A stretch of 64,000 nt of DNA from Ulva prolifera (Eukaryota; Chlorophyta; Ulvophyceae; Ulvales; Ulvaceae), in contig CM041197.1 in NCBI GenBank assembly GCA_023078555.1, positions 2,390,501 to 2,454,500 on the forward strand, in the 5' to 3' direction. The translations under genes were made by a program, and so were the position numbers. Shown here one piece after another: positions 34,119 through 51,192 of this stretch. Positions within the stretch are counted from its first letter, which is position 1; each line of letters opens with the position of its first letter. The notes below the pieces were generated by a model, which ran no database searches, had not been told where the DNA came from, and was given only the letters and a program-made list of their open reading frames with translations.

Positions 34119-37100
34119 TTGTCATGCAGGACTTCCAGGTCAACGCGCGGGCAGTGGGGCGCCCTCGATGGAGACGTTCTTCACCATGTGTTCGAACATC
34201 TGCAGTCTTTCCCAGGCCAGCTTGCGCATTGCAGGCTCGTGTGTTCCTCCTGGAGGCATGCAGCACAAACATTCCACGGAGCTGAGGCCCGCATTACAGT
34301 CGCAGGCATGCAACTCGAACCTTTAGAGCACCTCCAGTGCCCAGCTGCTGTTATGTTGACCTGCTGACCTTACTTGCCCTGCAGGCGATCTGCTTCAACA
34401 GGCAGTGTCAGACAGGGCCAAGGCATTCCATGATGCCACCTGTGCCATCCTCGATGAAGCTCACCCATCAGGCCTCATGCACAGCCACACATTACAGCCA
34501 AGCAGCTCATCCACGCGACTTCCTGGCCACACGGACACAGCTGATGTGCTCGAGCCGGTGCTGCACTTCCCGTTGCACTGGCCCCCGGTCCCTCCCCAAC
34601 AGCAGCCCGTCAGCATGCCCACAGCCAGTGAGGCTGCCAGGGCTGCCCACACCAGCGCAGACTCCAGCCCTGCATCACTGCTGCAGCAACAGCGGGACCT
34701 GGCGCTGTGGTACAGCTCGCTCGTGGCGCTTGCACCCAGTGAGAGTGCTCGACCACCAGTCTCTCTCAAGACACCGTTGCAGCTGGCAACGCCAGTCTGC
34801 GAAGCCTCGACGAGCCACGCCACGCTGCCCGCGCCTGGCAGGTATGCAGCTGTGGATCAGGCCATCGCGTTTGAGGCCTGCATGCGCAAGGGCACGGCCG
34901 TGGAGCTCGAGGAGGCCCTGCAGCTCCTCGACGTCTCCAAGGCAGACCCAGCCGAGGCAGCTGCACTCCACGCGCTGCAGGTGCGAGCCCACAGCATTAC
35001 TACTTTCCACTCTTCACACTACTGCACCGCTTCTTGCTTCTTCCGCGGTGATGCCCGCCTCGCCACCTCTATCCTTGTAGCTATAGATAGATCTATAGAC
35101 ACACTTCTGCACCGCCGGGCGTCCGCAGCGCTCTGCCTGGGCCTAGCTCAGCTGTGGCGCTGCTCAGGCTGGCGATGCCCTGGTCCACGGGTCCCGGGGT
35201 TTCATCGCAATGTTTGTATTGATGTCAGCGTAATAACGCCATGACCAATTTGCCGTGGTCAGACCTGGGAACCAGAACCAGAATGTGATGTCTGCCAGTC
35301 AGTCAGTCTCGTTGGCCTTGCTGTGCTCATCATCAGCTAGTGACCAGGGATGTCACCAGGACAGTGTCCTGTGAGAAAAGTGTTGTTGACCAGGGCAATA
35401 CTGGCGCTGCCTGGAGGGACACTGTCTGTCCCCCCACATCATCGGAGCAGCAGCCTCACTGTGCCATGCTCGTGCATGCGTGTGGAGCGACACATTGACT
35501 GCATGCGAACGCATGGCATGCATGCGCCGATCGCTGCACAACACTGACAAGATGTGGCCTGCAGGTCGCGATCTCGGCGGCACTGACAGAGTACTCTGCT
35601 GCTGCACAGCTCCCGGCTGCAAAGCGCCGGCGCATGCCCCGCCGGGGGGCGCAGTTTGCGCGCGGCTGCGACGGCGTTCACGCGGCCGCGCCACACGTGC
35701 CGCCGCCTCGTACGCGCTCTACGCCCGGCCGCCGCCGCTCTGCAGCGGACTCACAGCCAGGCACACATGGTGCCGGCACATCCGCCGCTGCCGCCGGCGC
35801 GTCCAGCTCAAAGAAGCGCCGCCGCGCTGGGGGCGGCGGCACGAGTGCGGGCCTGCCTGCCATGGAACCCGGCCGAGCAGACGGGACGGCATCGGCCGTG
35901 AAGGTTCAAGCAGCGATGTGTCCGCCAGGGGAAGTCTTTCCAGATGGGCTGATGTGGGATCCTGAGGAGTACTACAATGCAGACGGGCCGGTGTTCCGGG
36001 CCGCGCGAGGGGGCTCCTTGGCGGGAGCAGGGCCGGGGCCGAGCGGGCGAGCCGGGACGGCCGTCCCGGTGTCGCTGGTCGGGGCTCTCCCGGACGCCGG
36101 AGCGGTGGAGTGCCGGGACGCCGTGCTGCGGGTGGAGTGCAGCCTCGAGGGGCTGGTGCTCGCGGCGCGTGCGATCATGCATGCGCCGATCAGCCGGGCC
36201 GCGCTGCCGCGGCTGAAGAGGGCGTCGAGCGGGAAGGGGGTGGCGAAGGGCCGGGGCGGCGCGGCGAAGGCGGGCGCGGGAGCGCGGGCGGCTCTGCCGG
36301 GTGGCGCGGCGCGCGCGTTGGTCTTCCAGGTGCTGTGCACGCTGCGCGTGATGGGGCGGCTGCAGGAGGCGGTGCGGTGCGCGGTCGGAGGGTCACACAC
36401 CGTGGACATGTCGAGCAGCAGCTCCCTTGGTGCGCAGCTCCCCGCCCACTTGCAATTCTTTGTGGGCGTGCGGAACCGTATTGCTGGTGGCCAGTTACCC
36501 AGTCGCACGATGGACATGCATTTTCCTGGCAGGAGGGGGCTGGAGCAATTGCGCCCACCCCCCATCCCGCTCTGCTGTTTGGCGCCAAGAGGGGGTATTA
36601 CTCGGTGGTGCTCACACGTCCGCGCAGTGAAAACAGTGTCGCAGTGGCTGATTCAACTGCTGGGTCGCGCAAGCGAAGCACTGCTGGTCATTCACACATG
36701 TGCCGCAATCTGAGGCAGCTTGCGTTGAGCCACCGCACCATGCTCCTCGCAGCAGTGTTGGGTTGCTTTGTGGCAATTTCAGGGCTGCCACTCAACAAAA
36801 TTAGACCTGGATATTAGGAATTGTTCTATGTGATCGGGCCCGGTGACCCAACACTGCCTCGCAGTGCCACGCCCCACCTGCAAGCGCTGCAACAACAGCA
36901 CTGTCGACCGATGTCTGACACCGCGTGCACGCCGTGCAGACCCACTGCTCGTTGCGTCCATGCCGGAGCTGCCAGCTGTGCGTGCCCTCACCCTTGGCCA
37001 CATCCGCCTCGTCGACCGCACACCCGTGATCCCCCTCTCGCCCGCGGACCCCCTTTTACAGCCCGGCGCGACCACAGCAACCGCCGCCACGCTCGCGCGC

Positions 37101-40100
37101 CTCCTCTCGCGCTTCCCGGCCGCCGAACACGTTGAGCTTGCGGTCGAGTTCCCGCGCACGACCACGCGCGTCGCGCTCGAGCTTCCGCTCCCGCCCCCGC
37201 CGCTGCGCTCCCTCGATCTCGCCGCGCTGCCGGACCCGTACGCCCCGTCGCGGGTACCCCCTCTCCTCCCCGCAGCGCCGGCGCTGACAGCGCTGACGGC
37301 CCTCCGCCTGACGTTCGGCCTGCCGCACACGGAGCTTGACAGCCACTTTGGCGGCGCGCACGCGGCCGCGTTCGCCGCACTGCCCGCCCTTGAGCACCTC
37401 TCCCTGACGTTTGTGAACCACACGTTTGAGGACGCGGCGGCGAGCGCGCTCGCGGGGGCGACCGGCCTCACAGCGCTCGAGCTGCTGCGATGCGTGCCCG
37501 CCGTGCCGATGAACTTTTTCGACTTCCACAGTGGGGTCGCCTTCGTGGAGGGCATGCGGCGGCTGCGGCGGCTGAAGCTCAATGACGCCCGCTTCGTCTG
37601 CCGCGGCGCCGGCAACTCGTGGGAGCCGCTCGGCGAGCTCACCACCCTAGACACCCTGGTTATGTCAGGTTCGGACCCCCAAGGATTGTCATGACTGCGC
37701 TCCGCAGGCTGCCTGTAGAGTTGCTCGAGCGACTCGTGGATACCCGCATGATCAATACATTGTCCGCACCGCTGAGGTCCGCACCGCTGATGAGTTTCTG
37801 GTTGGCTACAGGGGCCCACTTGAATTGGGCGGACTACAGCCCGCTGTCGCGCCTCACGGGCCTGACGGACCTGCAGCTCGCGCACTGCAGCGGCGCGCTG
37901 CCGATGCACTGGCTCGCGGCCGCCCCGGGCCTCGTGCGGCTGTACATCAAGGGCAACGGCGCCGCGGCGGGCCAGACGGTCGCACTAGCCGGCGGCGCTG
38001 CCGCGCTCTCGCTTCTCGACAACCTGGAGGATCTGTACCTTGGGCTTTGCGAGTTCACGGAGGCCGACGGTGTGTTACCGGGGCGTGTGGTTTGCCGACC
38101 CGTGGTGGCATTCGCCACGGCATGGTTTGCTCCCAGCGTGCGGTTGGGGGCCACTGCGCTGGGAGGAGGCGAGGCTACACACCTGCAAGCGCCACAGCGC
38201 CGGCAGAGTTTGCAGCCGTTCTCATGTCGGGAAATCAGACTATGCATAGCTATCATAGCTGACGTGTCCTGTGTCCGCATCGCATGCATGATCGTGGCCG
38301 CGATCAGACGCAGGGCTCGCCCGTACTCTCATCTCACCGTCATGCACGTGCCCATGCTCTCTGCCACCTGATCACGGTGTGCGGAGCCTGCAGGCCACAC
38401 CCGAGTCTGCCCGGCCCCCTGCTTCTCTCACCTCTCCACGCTCCTCAGCCTCCGCGCTCTCACCATTGTGGACTGCCCCTTCTCCAACGAGCCCCCCGCC
38501 GGCGCCGCTGCGGGCCCGGCTTCCCCGGTCGCCGCAACACTTGGCGCCCTGCCCTGCCTCACGAAGCTGCGCATCGGACACTCCGGCCGCGTCAGCGCCC
38601 TGCGCGGCCTGAGCCAGAACGACGTGGATGCTCAGGAGGCGCGTGCTGTGCATGCTTTGTATGCTGCGGTCGGGCAGCTCGACCTCCAGGACCTGACGCT
38701 GGACTGCCACCCCCTCTTCGACACGAGGGACCTGCAGGCTGCCGTTGCTGGTGCGGCCGCTTCTGTCACTCGAGCGGATGGCTGCTTCTTGAGGCAGTGC
38801 GAGCTGTGGACGCAAGGGCCTTCTGTCCATGCCGGTCCTCCGTGTTCCGGCAGCTGCGACGGCGCGGACCTGGCCGCGCCCGGCGGCGCCCCCGTCTCCT
38901 GGCGTTGCGCGTATAGCAGAGTCTGTGCTGGGCTGCAGACTCTGTATGGATGTCGTGAGAGTGTCGTGAATGCGTGCAGCCGTGCGGGCCACCGCGAAAC
39001 AGAGCGGCTGTATGTTGTGGAAATGCAGGGCACACGTGCAGGTAACACCGGCCTCCTGCAGCTGCGCCTGTTCGGCTACTCCGGCTGCACACAGCGCAGC
39101 ATGCTGCCGCTCGCGGCGCTGCGCCACATGACCCGCCTCGTCATCGGCGCCAAGTTTTTCCCCAGCGGGCGCACGCCCGCCGCGGCGACCACGCTCGACA
39201 GCACGTTCAAGCGCATGCTCGCCGGCCTCATGCCGCAGGTGCAGGGCGCGCTGCGCGTGCTGGCCCTGCTGGGCCCGCTCGAGGCCGTGCTGCGGCAGGA
39301 GGTCTCCCAGTCGGCGCGCTTCCGGGGCCTGCTCGTGGGGCTCGAGCGCTGGAGCCATGTCCGCGCCGCGGCGGCGGCGGCGGCTCCGCCGGCGCCCGAC
39401 CCGGCCGCGGACGGCGCGGCCGCGGACGTCGTGCACCCGGTGCTGCCGCAGCCGTTTGGAAGGGCGCCGGTGAACCCGACGCAGTGGGATACGTGGCCGT
39501 ACGACTGCCCCTCGGATGACGATGAGTACGGCGCCAACGTGCCGGCGTGGCTCGACATCACCGCGCAGCCGCTCGCGACGCTCTCAGACGACTGGGAGGT
39601 GTTGAGCGACGGCGAAGGTAGCGTTGGGGCTGGCGGCGGGGGCGGAGAGGATGGCGGAGGCGAGGCCGGTGATGCCGCCGCCGCCGCCGCCGCCGCGGGT
39701 GATGACGAGGATGAGGATGACGAGGAGTACCACTTTGGCGACTTCTACGACCCGTTCACCGGGCGCATGGTGCGCGTTCTACCGCATCGTATGTTATGGC
39801 GAGAAGGCTGTTTGTGTTGGTTGGGGCAGGTGTGTTGTGTGTGAGCTTTGTGGATGTGAAGTGTCCGAGTGGCGCGTTTTTGCTGTACTATCCTGGCTGC
39901 GGCTCTGGTGTTGGCGGACAGGCATTGTCGTGGGACGTCGAAGGTGCTGCCGGTCCGGAGCTGAGCATCTGGAGGCGGCGCGGAGCGTGGCAATGTTTCA
40001 TTCTGTGGGCGTATGCTACCATGGCTGACTGCGGCGTGGCGGGATGCAGTATGTCAACGGCGACAGCGAGAGTGACGTGAACGAGGAAGACGAGGAGGCC

Positions 40101-40562
40101 CCCGCCGCAGCAGGTGACGATGACGAAGAGGCCGCGGGTGGCGCGGAGGCCGGCGGCGACGGCGGCGCTGGTGATGCGGACGATGATGATGAGCCGGACG
40201 ATGAGGACGCTGACGGTGACGGTGACGGGCCGGCGGGTGATGACGAGGACGCTGACGTTGAGGATGCAGAGGTGGATGGGGGTAATGATGGAGATGAGGG
40301 CTCCGGTGATGATGGCGACAATGGTGATGGTGAGGAGACTATGGAGGGGACAATGGAGGCGGGCGGGGGCAGCTCCGCGCAGGTGGGCCGCAGCTCTCTT
40401 CGCAGCGAGCACGGCGCGGAGGCATCGGTGCAGATGCATGGGGATGCTGAGTATGAGGGACACGATGATGACGACGCAGTCACTGCTGAAGGGAATTCGG
40501 AGGAGGCAGCCGAGGAGGAGGGGGAGGGCGATTCGGAGGATTCAGAGGATGCGGGACAATGA
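34119..40562 (+). CDS. F-box / leucine-rich-repeat protein with acidic tail
   Basis: Exons: F-box exon about 34119-34349, then 34402 (or 34385)-34980, 35565-36429, 36940-37668, 37812-38069, 38394-38750, 39042-39769 and 40050-40562 (TGA). From 35565 on all joins are phase-consistent and give 1,149 residues; the total is about 1,400. The F-box reads DVLHHVFEHLQSFPGQLAHC and RLVCSSWRHAA, the motif that docks SKP1 in SCF ubiquitin ligases. A Ser/Pro-rich linker follows with basic runs (KRRRMPRR, SSKKRRRAGGG). Leucine-rich repeats run from about 36960 to 39180 (LPALEHLSLTF, LTGLTDLQLAHCSG, LLSLRALTIVDC, LLQLRLFGYSG). The tail is nearly all Asp/Glu/Gly/Ala. The first ATG and the F-box exon's donor are unresolved, so the F-box could belong to a separate small gene. 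Intron 36430-36939 holds a MITE. Confidence 0.7.
36745..36864 (+). mobile_element. hAT-type MITE copy 4, best preserved
   Basis: The 104-bp element at 36753-36856 has CAGTGTTGGGTTGC at its left end and GTGACCCAACACTG at its right. A perfect 8-bp target duplication CCTCGCAG lies at 36745-36752 and 36857-36864. The internal mark TTCTATGTGATCGGGCCCGG is shared with other copies. It sits in an intron of the F-box/LRR gene, in the same direction. It has no coding capacity, so it must depend on a transposase elsewhere. Confidence 0.92.
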
Positions 40563-40627
40563 AAGTATGTCTGAGACGATGACATCTCTTGGACGATGAA
40601 GGTATCGCTGAGGTTGTGGCAGAGAGA

Positions 40628-40652
40628 GGGGGGGGGGGGGGGGGGGGGGGGG
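40628..40652. repeat. Poly-G tract, 25 nt
   Basis: An uninterrupted run of 25 G about 65 bp after the F-box/LRR stop codon, possibly within its 3' untranslated region. Confidence 0.9.
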
Positions 40653-41760
40653 CTTGCGTGTTTGAATGGCAGTTGGGCTGTGCTTGCGTGAATGCCATTA
40701 CTCATTTGAGCATGTTCCAGCCGCTTGTTTTGGAGCGCCGCACACGCAGCTGTGAGCGCGTGGAAGAAGCACCCGCGTGGGAACGATCAGTCTTTTTTCT
40801 TGGTGGGGTGCAGCATTTCATGTGAGCGTCTATGCCCCGCCTGCTGAGGGCTCGCCAGCCTGAGCGAGATGATTTTGAGTGTGAGCCAGAGGCTGGTATT
40901 AACCTGTCAGGTCCGTGGTCATCTTTGCACAAGATCGTGCGAATTGGTGGGGTGATGAGCAGCCGTGTATGAGGGGTTGGGCAGGAGCTTGCAGTCCTGT
41001 ATGTCATGCGGTGGCGTGGAGATGGTAGGGCGTGGCCCTCCTCACAGCTGCGTACACGAATTCCACTGGTGAACTCAACGTAGTGGTGGATTATAGTTAG
41101 CCTGCCTTGAGTTCGAGTGCGATTGTGGCACCTCCGAACCAAGTGGCTGAGTCGTCATCAGTGGTGTTACAGCTGAGGCATTAGAATGCACACAAGATGC
41201 GCTGGCATTGTGCCTCCTCGGTGCAGTCGGCTTGAGGCACGCAGAGCTGGTCCCGCTTGAGCTGCTGCCATGGCCACTTCCCAAGCACAACATTTCCTGG
41301 TTGCCGCTAGGTACTGTTTTCCAGTTTGTAGTTCGTGAAGATTGAAACAGCGAATCCTCATTCTGAATCAAGCTGCAAGAACGCTACACGACACGCGTGC
41401 GATTCCAAGCTGTGTGCGGATTTCAATCGGAGTGGTGACGGCAGTGCCAGCGCCACTGCATGAACAAGAGATGCTTGTCGCATATCCATCTGGCATGGAG
41501 ATGCCAGTGTCAACTGCTCAAATATAGCAGTTCTAGGCAATTGCAGATCAAGGTGGAACATGCTTCTGCTGTGATCCGGATGCGTGCTGCCGGCCTGGCG
41601 CTTGGAGCATCGTTGGTGACTCACGCGATCACGCACTGCATGTCAAATCACATTTCCACACATTGCTGCTGGTCTGAATAAGTATTGATTGCTGCTACTT
41701 CCTCGTATCCATTCTTTTACCTGAATTGCACAGCTGCAGCCGTTCCTGCTTGAACTCAGC
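40653..41760. other. Intergenic region
   Basis: It lies between two + strand genes. Overlapping short frames at 41342-41681 show no family features. It should hold the promoter of the gene at 41761. Confidence 0.4.
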
Positions 41761-46109
<4,349 letters not shown>

Positions 46110-46144
46110 ATCTCCAGCGGAGAAAAAGTATTGAGTGCATCGAA

Positions 46145-46428
46145 TCAGTGCCTCCTCAACATGTCCATGCGAGCATGCAGGACTGCCACGGCGGGTATAC
46201 TGTAGAGGCGCACAATCGCGAGACCCTCGGCCAGTACGGCATTGTTCAACACCCGCAGGCCTATCTCGAGATATGCATAGAAGCCCAAGGAGTGTGTGTT
46301 CAGTATTATGTAGAAGTCGTAGTTCGCATCTCCGGTAAGGCGCGCAAGCAAATGCCTGTTCAGAGCATCGAGTTTGCTGTTGGAGGTCGATCCATTATTG
46401 CCACAGAAGCGTGCATCTACTTGCTGCC
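46145..46428 (-). CDS. Possible terminal exon of a convergent gene
   Basis: On the minus strand a frame is open from a GAAGGCAG acceptor-like site (about 46429) through NNGSTSNSKLDALNRHLLAR, LTGDANYDFYIILNTHSLGF and LNNAVLAEGLAIV to RRH and a stop at 46145. It would end 35 bp from the YgfZ stop, tail to tail. The plus strand is also open across the same DNA (to 46474), so the strand is uncertain. No family is recognised. Possible further minus-strand exons lie at 47230-47340 and 47350-47575. Confidence 0.35.
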
Positions 46429-47997
46429 TTCATACCAAGGTCAGTCAAACGAGGTCCAGTGTTTTGTGCTTTGAGGTAGAGTGTGAAGGCAGTCCCCAGT
46501 GGCCATCGATCCACCTCGCACGGCACAAAAGCCAGTGCCAAGACCTAGCAAGCCCTCCTGGGCGTGATGGCCCATCACTGATGGGTCATCACTGACTCGT
46601 CAGAAGCATCTATCATAGCTCCACGCTTCTAGCATCCAGCGCAGGAGCCTGTCCACTGGACAGTGTGCAGCCCTGAAATCAAGGTGGCCAGTGTTACAGA
46701 TCTGTGGGCTGTGGTCCATTCACATGCGCTCTTTGCATACGCAACCACCTTGTCCACCCACCTATACGCGCACGTTTGAGAATCTTTGATTGTGCGACAC
46801 ACGGATCTTTGCCGGAAACGGCTGTAAGCTGTTGTGGGCGTACATAGATCATCAGATGGAGCGATATCCATACCAGATCAGGGGGATCGCTTACGGAGGG
46901 ATCCGTGAAGTGATTGACCCCGCGCGCTCATGTTTCGGGTGAGCCATCAGACCGCACGGACGTGCTCTTGGACACGGCGAGGCTTCGCCGCGTCGTGAGG
47001 CGCAGGAGGCCACAGACCTATGACAGGTCTCTGCTCGATTGTATCTCCGAGGCGGCCGCTGCAGCACCCCGTGGCTGAGAATACGCAAGAAGCATGATAC
47101 GAGAATGCCTCTACATGTGCCCTGCTCTGCTTGGGCGATCCTCTGGCTGTGCTGCCACATCTCTTGAACAAGTGCCATGTGTCGCGACGACATCGACACC
47201 GGTGGCCAGCCAGCACTCAGCACGGTGCAGCGCCTGGCGGCCTAGGAAGAACTGACGGTGGTACCAGCAGGAGCGGGTTTGTCCTCTCCAAAAACCCGGA
47301 TGTTCGGAAACGAGGACGTGGCATTTAGTATGTAGCATGCGCCGGCCTTCTAGATCTTGTGGGCATCAACGGTCGACCTCGATGGCATCGAGTCGATGCA
47401 CTTGCGCAGCAATCTGCGTGTGCACGGGCAGTACAACCTCCGAAGGTATCTGGAGCACTTCATCATCAAGAGCTGCTCCGGTGTCCATTTCCACCCGCAA
47501 AAGGAGAACCTGCCACCTGGATTCAACGAGCTTTCGGCTTGGAAGTCTTGCTTCAAGCGCTCAAGGTGTGGTGCAGCTTGTTACCTACACATGGCTCGGG
47601 CAGGCAGCACCGCAGCGCGCAGGGGGGCGAGTTCGTTGTGGTGCGGCACACCACTCGACATATCGAAGGATCCCGCGTCCCTGGTGTGAGCTCTCACTAT
47701 CATGACGTTGTCCTCATCGTGTGAAGCCAATGCTAGCAAATGTTAAATTCTTGTGACACAGGTACCGCACTGCACACATAAACAAGAGCGAGGGCGGTGG
47801 GGTATCACCGCTGACGCTATTGATAGGCTATCCTGTTGAATCGGTACCATCGCCTGCACCTCTCGTATTGGTGGCCGTACAGATCACATCACGTCAGCAA
47901 TACCGCACACACTGTAGAAGCACTGTAAAGAGCATATCTTTCATGTACGTGTGACTAGAATAGAATACAGCTTACGCGCACATCGTCGAGGGGATCA
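46429..47997. other. Unresolved region
   Basis: Coding-like frames occur on both strands. One is minus 47350-47575 with GGRFSFCGWKWTPEQLLMMK; another is plus 47357-47570 with NLRVHGQYNLRRYLEHFIIK. I cannot choose a strand or join them. The promoter of the gene at 47998 should lie near the right end. Confidence 0.3.
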
Positions 47998-49809
47998 TGG
48001 TTTGTCCGCTGCGCTTCGTGCTCGCGGGCCTGTCGGCGGCAATCGTGCTTTTCCTTGCCGTCGACATGTTATGGCTACAATCCAAGGAAGACATTCACGG
48101 CATCGAGGTGCGAAACCTGTACCACCTCCGTGGATCTGCTGTGTCATGTTTCCGCCCATGCTCATTCTCAACAGGATGCGCTCCATCGGGCACTTCCAAA
48201 TCGTATTTTTCGGCTCTTTTTACACTGAATTTAGGCAAGCACGTGTTTGCAACGTTGTAACGGCTTTCTTGTGCGGGGCGCGTTGGGGGGTGCACAACCG
48301 GTGATCGTCTTGATCTCGGTGAGTACCAATGTCAATGTATCCTCGCGGAACCACTATAACAGGCCATGTACTCCCGCTTTCTCTCACCACGTGCGCCCGT
48401 GATGGCTAATTTGTACAGAGCGTGCAGGATGAAGATGACGTGCCTGACAGCAAAGACAGTCCCGACGGGAAGCAACGGCGGACGAAGCTTCCCATGCCGA
48501 AATCGATACTGGACTGCTTCACAGGCAGATACCTCTTCCAAGTGTATGGAATGTGGAGGCAGGAGGCATCGAGGCAACATGCCATTGCTCAGCAGCATGA
48601 ACACAGCTCGTGAGGGAAACGTAGCCCCTTCAGGCATGACCCACCCAACAGTCTTCCGCAAAGGTGTCGGCCTTTCTTCAAGAACTTGGGGTGATGAGGC
48701 ATACAATGATGCATGCTGGAACTTTCATGGCCAGAATGCGGGTGACCTTCGAAGCGGAATTCCGCTGCAGAACTCTGTACCCCATGGTATGTTTTTTTAA
48801 AGTATGAGGAGCGGGATAGTGGCAGATCTGACAGAGCACTGAGAAATTGCAGTCCATGACGTGCGCTGTTCCATGCGTGATGCAGCTGTAGTGTACCGGA
48901 TGTTCAGACCGGGTATTTTCTAGATAGGCTTTGCCACAGTACATTGCAAAGGTGTTTTCGAGCGGGCTGTTCACTGCCATCGTTTGTAAGTCACAGCCCC
49001 CTCATTCTCGGATTGCCATGGATGCTCAAGAAAACTGTGCGCCACGCACTATGCTCGTGTTTGGATGAAACTGGCCCAATGTCACGACCTCGCATGGTTG
49101 TGCTGACACTGAGGGTCAACATCATGCTGGACAGCACCCTCGCACACACTCTGACGAAACCAACGTCTGGTAGACCTTGCCTGCCGTGCCGACTCACACT
49201 GTCCTCTGCTAAGACGCGATTAGATCGCCACAGCCTTGTGTAGCTGCATGTACTCTTCAGATGCATGCCCATGCATGTACTGGCGTGTGCGTGTGTTACA
49301 AGGACAAAGCAAGAAAGGCAGGTAGCACCGCGAGCAACAACCAGGGGAATCGTACAACACGCAACAAGTCACGCGCAGAACACATCAGCATACCCACGGA
49401 ACGTCAGCACTGGCGCTCACCACAGCCACCCAGCCACACACAAGCCCCCCACACCCCAGCCCCCAAACGGTGTGTATGTGTGCATCATCCTATAGCCGTA
49501 CCAATTGGGACAGTAACAAACCCGGACACTGGGAACAAACAAGGCACTGTAGCCACGTTCTACCGCACAGCTGGCATCACAGAATGCGACAACCTAGACA
49601 TGGCTATGCTGATACAGTACACATTCATACAACCATTCTTTGGCACACAGACAAGTAGGACCAAACGTGCATCTATGCCACCCAAGCTCAATTTTAAACA
49701 CCTGAGGCTCTGGCATGCTGCTGTGGACGTGATACCGACCTTGCGGCCTTTCGGCATGTTTTGTCCGGAAACCGTTAATGAAAAACATGGAACCTCGTGC
49801 ATTCTGTGA
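47998..49809 (+). CDS. Unidentified type II membrane protein, partial exon set
   Basis: ATG 47998 opens PLRFVLAGLSAAIVLFLAVD, a clear signal anchor, then a lumenal-type stretch ending at a GAG|GTGCGA donor (exon 47998-48108). A second exon from about 48428 (DEDDVPDSKDSPDGKQRR) follows in phase after GTGCAG. Later candidates are a frame ending at CATG|GTATGT (about 48787), a segment of about 48997-49169 with LTLRVNIMLDSTLAHTL, and the last exon 49514-49809 with FYRTAGITECDNLDMAMLIQ, FKHLRLWHAAVDVIPTLRPF and a TGA. The last two join in phase (TS|V). The architecture resembles Golgi glycosyl- or sulfotransferases, but I recognise no catalytic motif. The middle exons are unresolved. The last intron carries a retroposon. 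Confidence 0.45.
49280..49480 (-). mobile_element. SINE-like retroposon copy in an intron
   Basis: The insert at 49294-49466 (173 bp) begins TGTTACAAGGACAAAGCAAG on the + strand. It shares its 3' ~100 bp with copy 1, including a box-B-like TGTACGATTCC on the minus strand. Flanks CTGGCGTGTGCGTG (49280-49293) and ACGGTGTGTATGTG (49467-49480) match at 9 of 14, the central differences being transitions. It lies in intron 49170-49513 of the type II membrane protein gene. Confidence 0.7.
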
Positions 49810-50505
49810 GTCACCGTCGGGGACACGACGCAGCAATTCCACATCAACACTGTGAAATCCTGCCCGCCAACAGAAAATGGAGGTGGGTGGGAGGCGAGGG
49901 GCAACCCGTCGCTGAGGCGACACAGCGTATTATCAGTGAGGCACCTGCTGACAGGACCGTGAGTCTGAGAGGGCTGCGTGAGTAATAGGACCGTGTGTCT
50001 ATTATCAAGCCTGCCCAGTCCGCGCGGCTTGCCAGCAGCGTGGCGGTGACACAGACTTACCTGGCGGGCGCGTGGCAGAACGTCAAGGCGAATTCGCACA
50101 CAACATTCAAGAACAGCAGTCCCCCAGAGGCTGTGTCAAACCATGCCATCACATAAGCATCGCTAGCGCAGCCGGGCAAGGCCACCCGTGCGTTTCGTGT
50201 GCAGGAGTGTCAAGCGCGAAGTGGACTCCAGCTGCGCCTCGACGTGGCGTGATGCGCGGAGTCAAAATGATCGGCAGTGGACATGATTGCACGCTTGCAT
50301 GCGTGCCGCGGGGTGCTTGCATGCACAGCAGCGACACCACTGTGGCTCTGTCAGGGTGGAGAGGCAGGCGAGCGCTATCAGGAGCGGCCCAAGGGATCAC
50401 CCTGCCGAACGGCAGTCTCACTCTGAACTGGCGCTATCCAAATGGCCTGCTGTCCGGGGGCTCCCATGGCTGTGCGCTGTACAGAACGGTGCGAGTAGCC
50501 GGGGC

Positions 50506-50531
50506 GGGGGGGGGGGGGGGGGGGGGGGGGG
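50506..50531. repeat. Poly-G tract, 26 nt
   Basis: An uninterrupted run of 26 G, the longest in the window. Confidence 0.9.
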
Positions 50532-50836
50532 CGGCTGCTGTCGGCTGCATGGCGCGGTGTCTGCGTTCGACTTGCATGTGCGACAGTCCGACAATGTGTG
50601 CCCCATGCCGTTTGCAGGTGGGGACGCTAGCTGCCCTGGCGCTAGCGGTGACTACAGGGCCACACGCGCCTCTGCATGCATGTGTGTGCGCCGTGCGGCA
50701 GGCAGCGATGCGTCCGTGTGTCGGCCAAAGCCAGTGCCGCGCTCGCCAGTCGACCTGTAGCTACAGTCGCAGCCAATGGCGCCAACCAGAGGAGTATTTT
50801 CGCCCATGCGCATGAGGATTGGCAAGGCGCACTTGG

Positions 50837-50957
50837 ATTGGCAACAGTTTTGGGTCGCCTCGCAGATTTTCCAGGGCTGTCATCCAGACATGAGACCAGA
50901 AACCTGTGTGAAACTGTGCTCTGTGATCGGGCCCGCCGTCCTAACGCTAATTGAAAA
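50837..50957 (+). mobile_element. hAT-type MITE copy 5
   Basis: The 105-bp element at 50845-50949 starts CAGTTTTGGGTCGC and ends CCTAACGCTA. Flanks ATTGGCAA (50837-50844) and ATTGAAAA (50950-50957) match at 6 of 8. It shares CCAGGGCTGTCATCCAGA and CTGTGATCGGGCCCG with the family. Confidence 0.7.
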
Positions 50958-51192
50958 GGCCCCAGGGGGCGGGTGCAGGCCAGCAGATGTAGGCTGCTCG
51001 AGATAAGCATGGTCTGAGGGCAGTTCGGTGTCGGCTAGCCACAGCGATGCGCCGAAGGACATATGCGTCCACGCTGCAGCAGTGTACTGTCTGTGCTCTG
51101 CGTGCAGCGACGCACATGTTTGTATGGCTCTTTCAATTGTGTGCATGTGCAGGGAAGGGCATGCCACAGAACATGCACGCACTCCCTTTTGT

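Noticed and set aside
38372-39436. 354-codon minus-strand frame
   Set aside because: It lies opposite the LRR exons of the F-box/LRR gene; the plus strand shows leucine repeats and consistent splice phases.
39888-40705. Ser/Pro-rich minus-strand frames
   Set aside because: They are the complement of the Asp/Glu-rich tail codons of the F-box/LRR gene.
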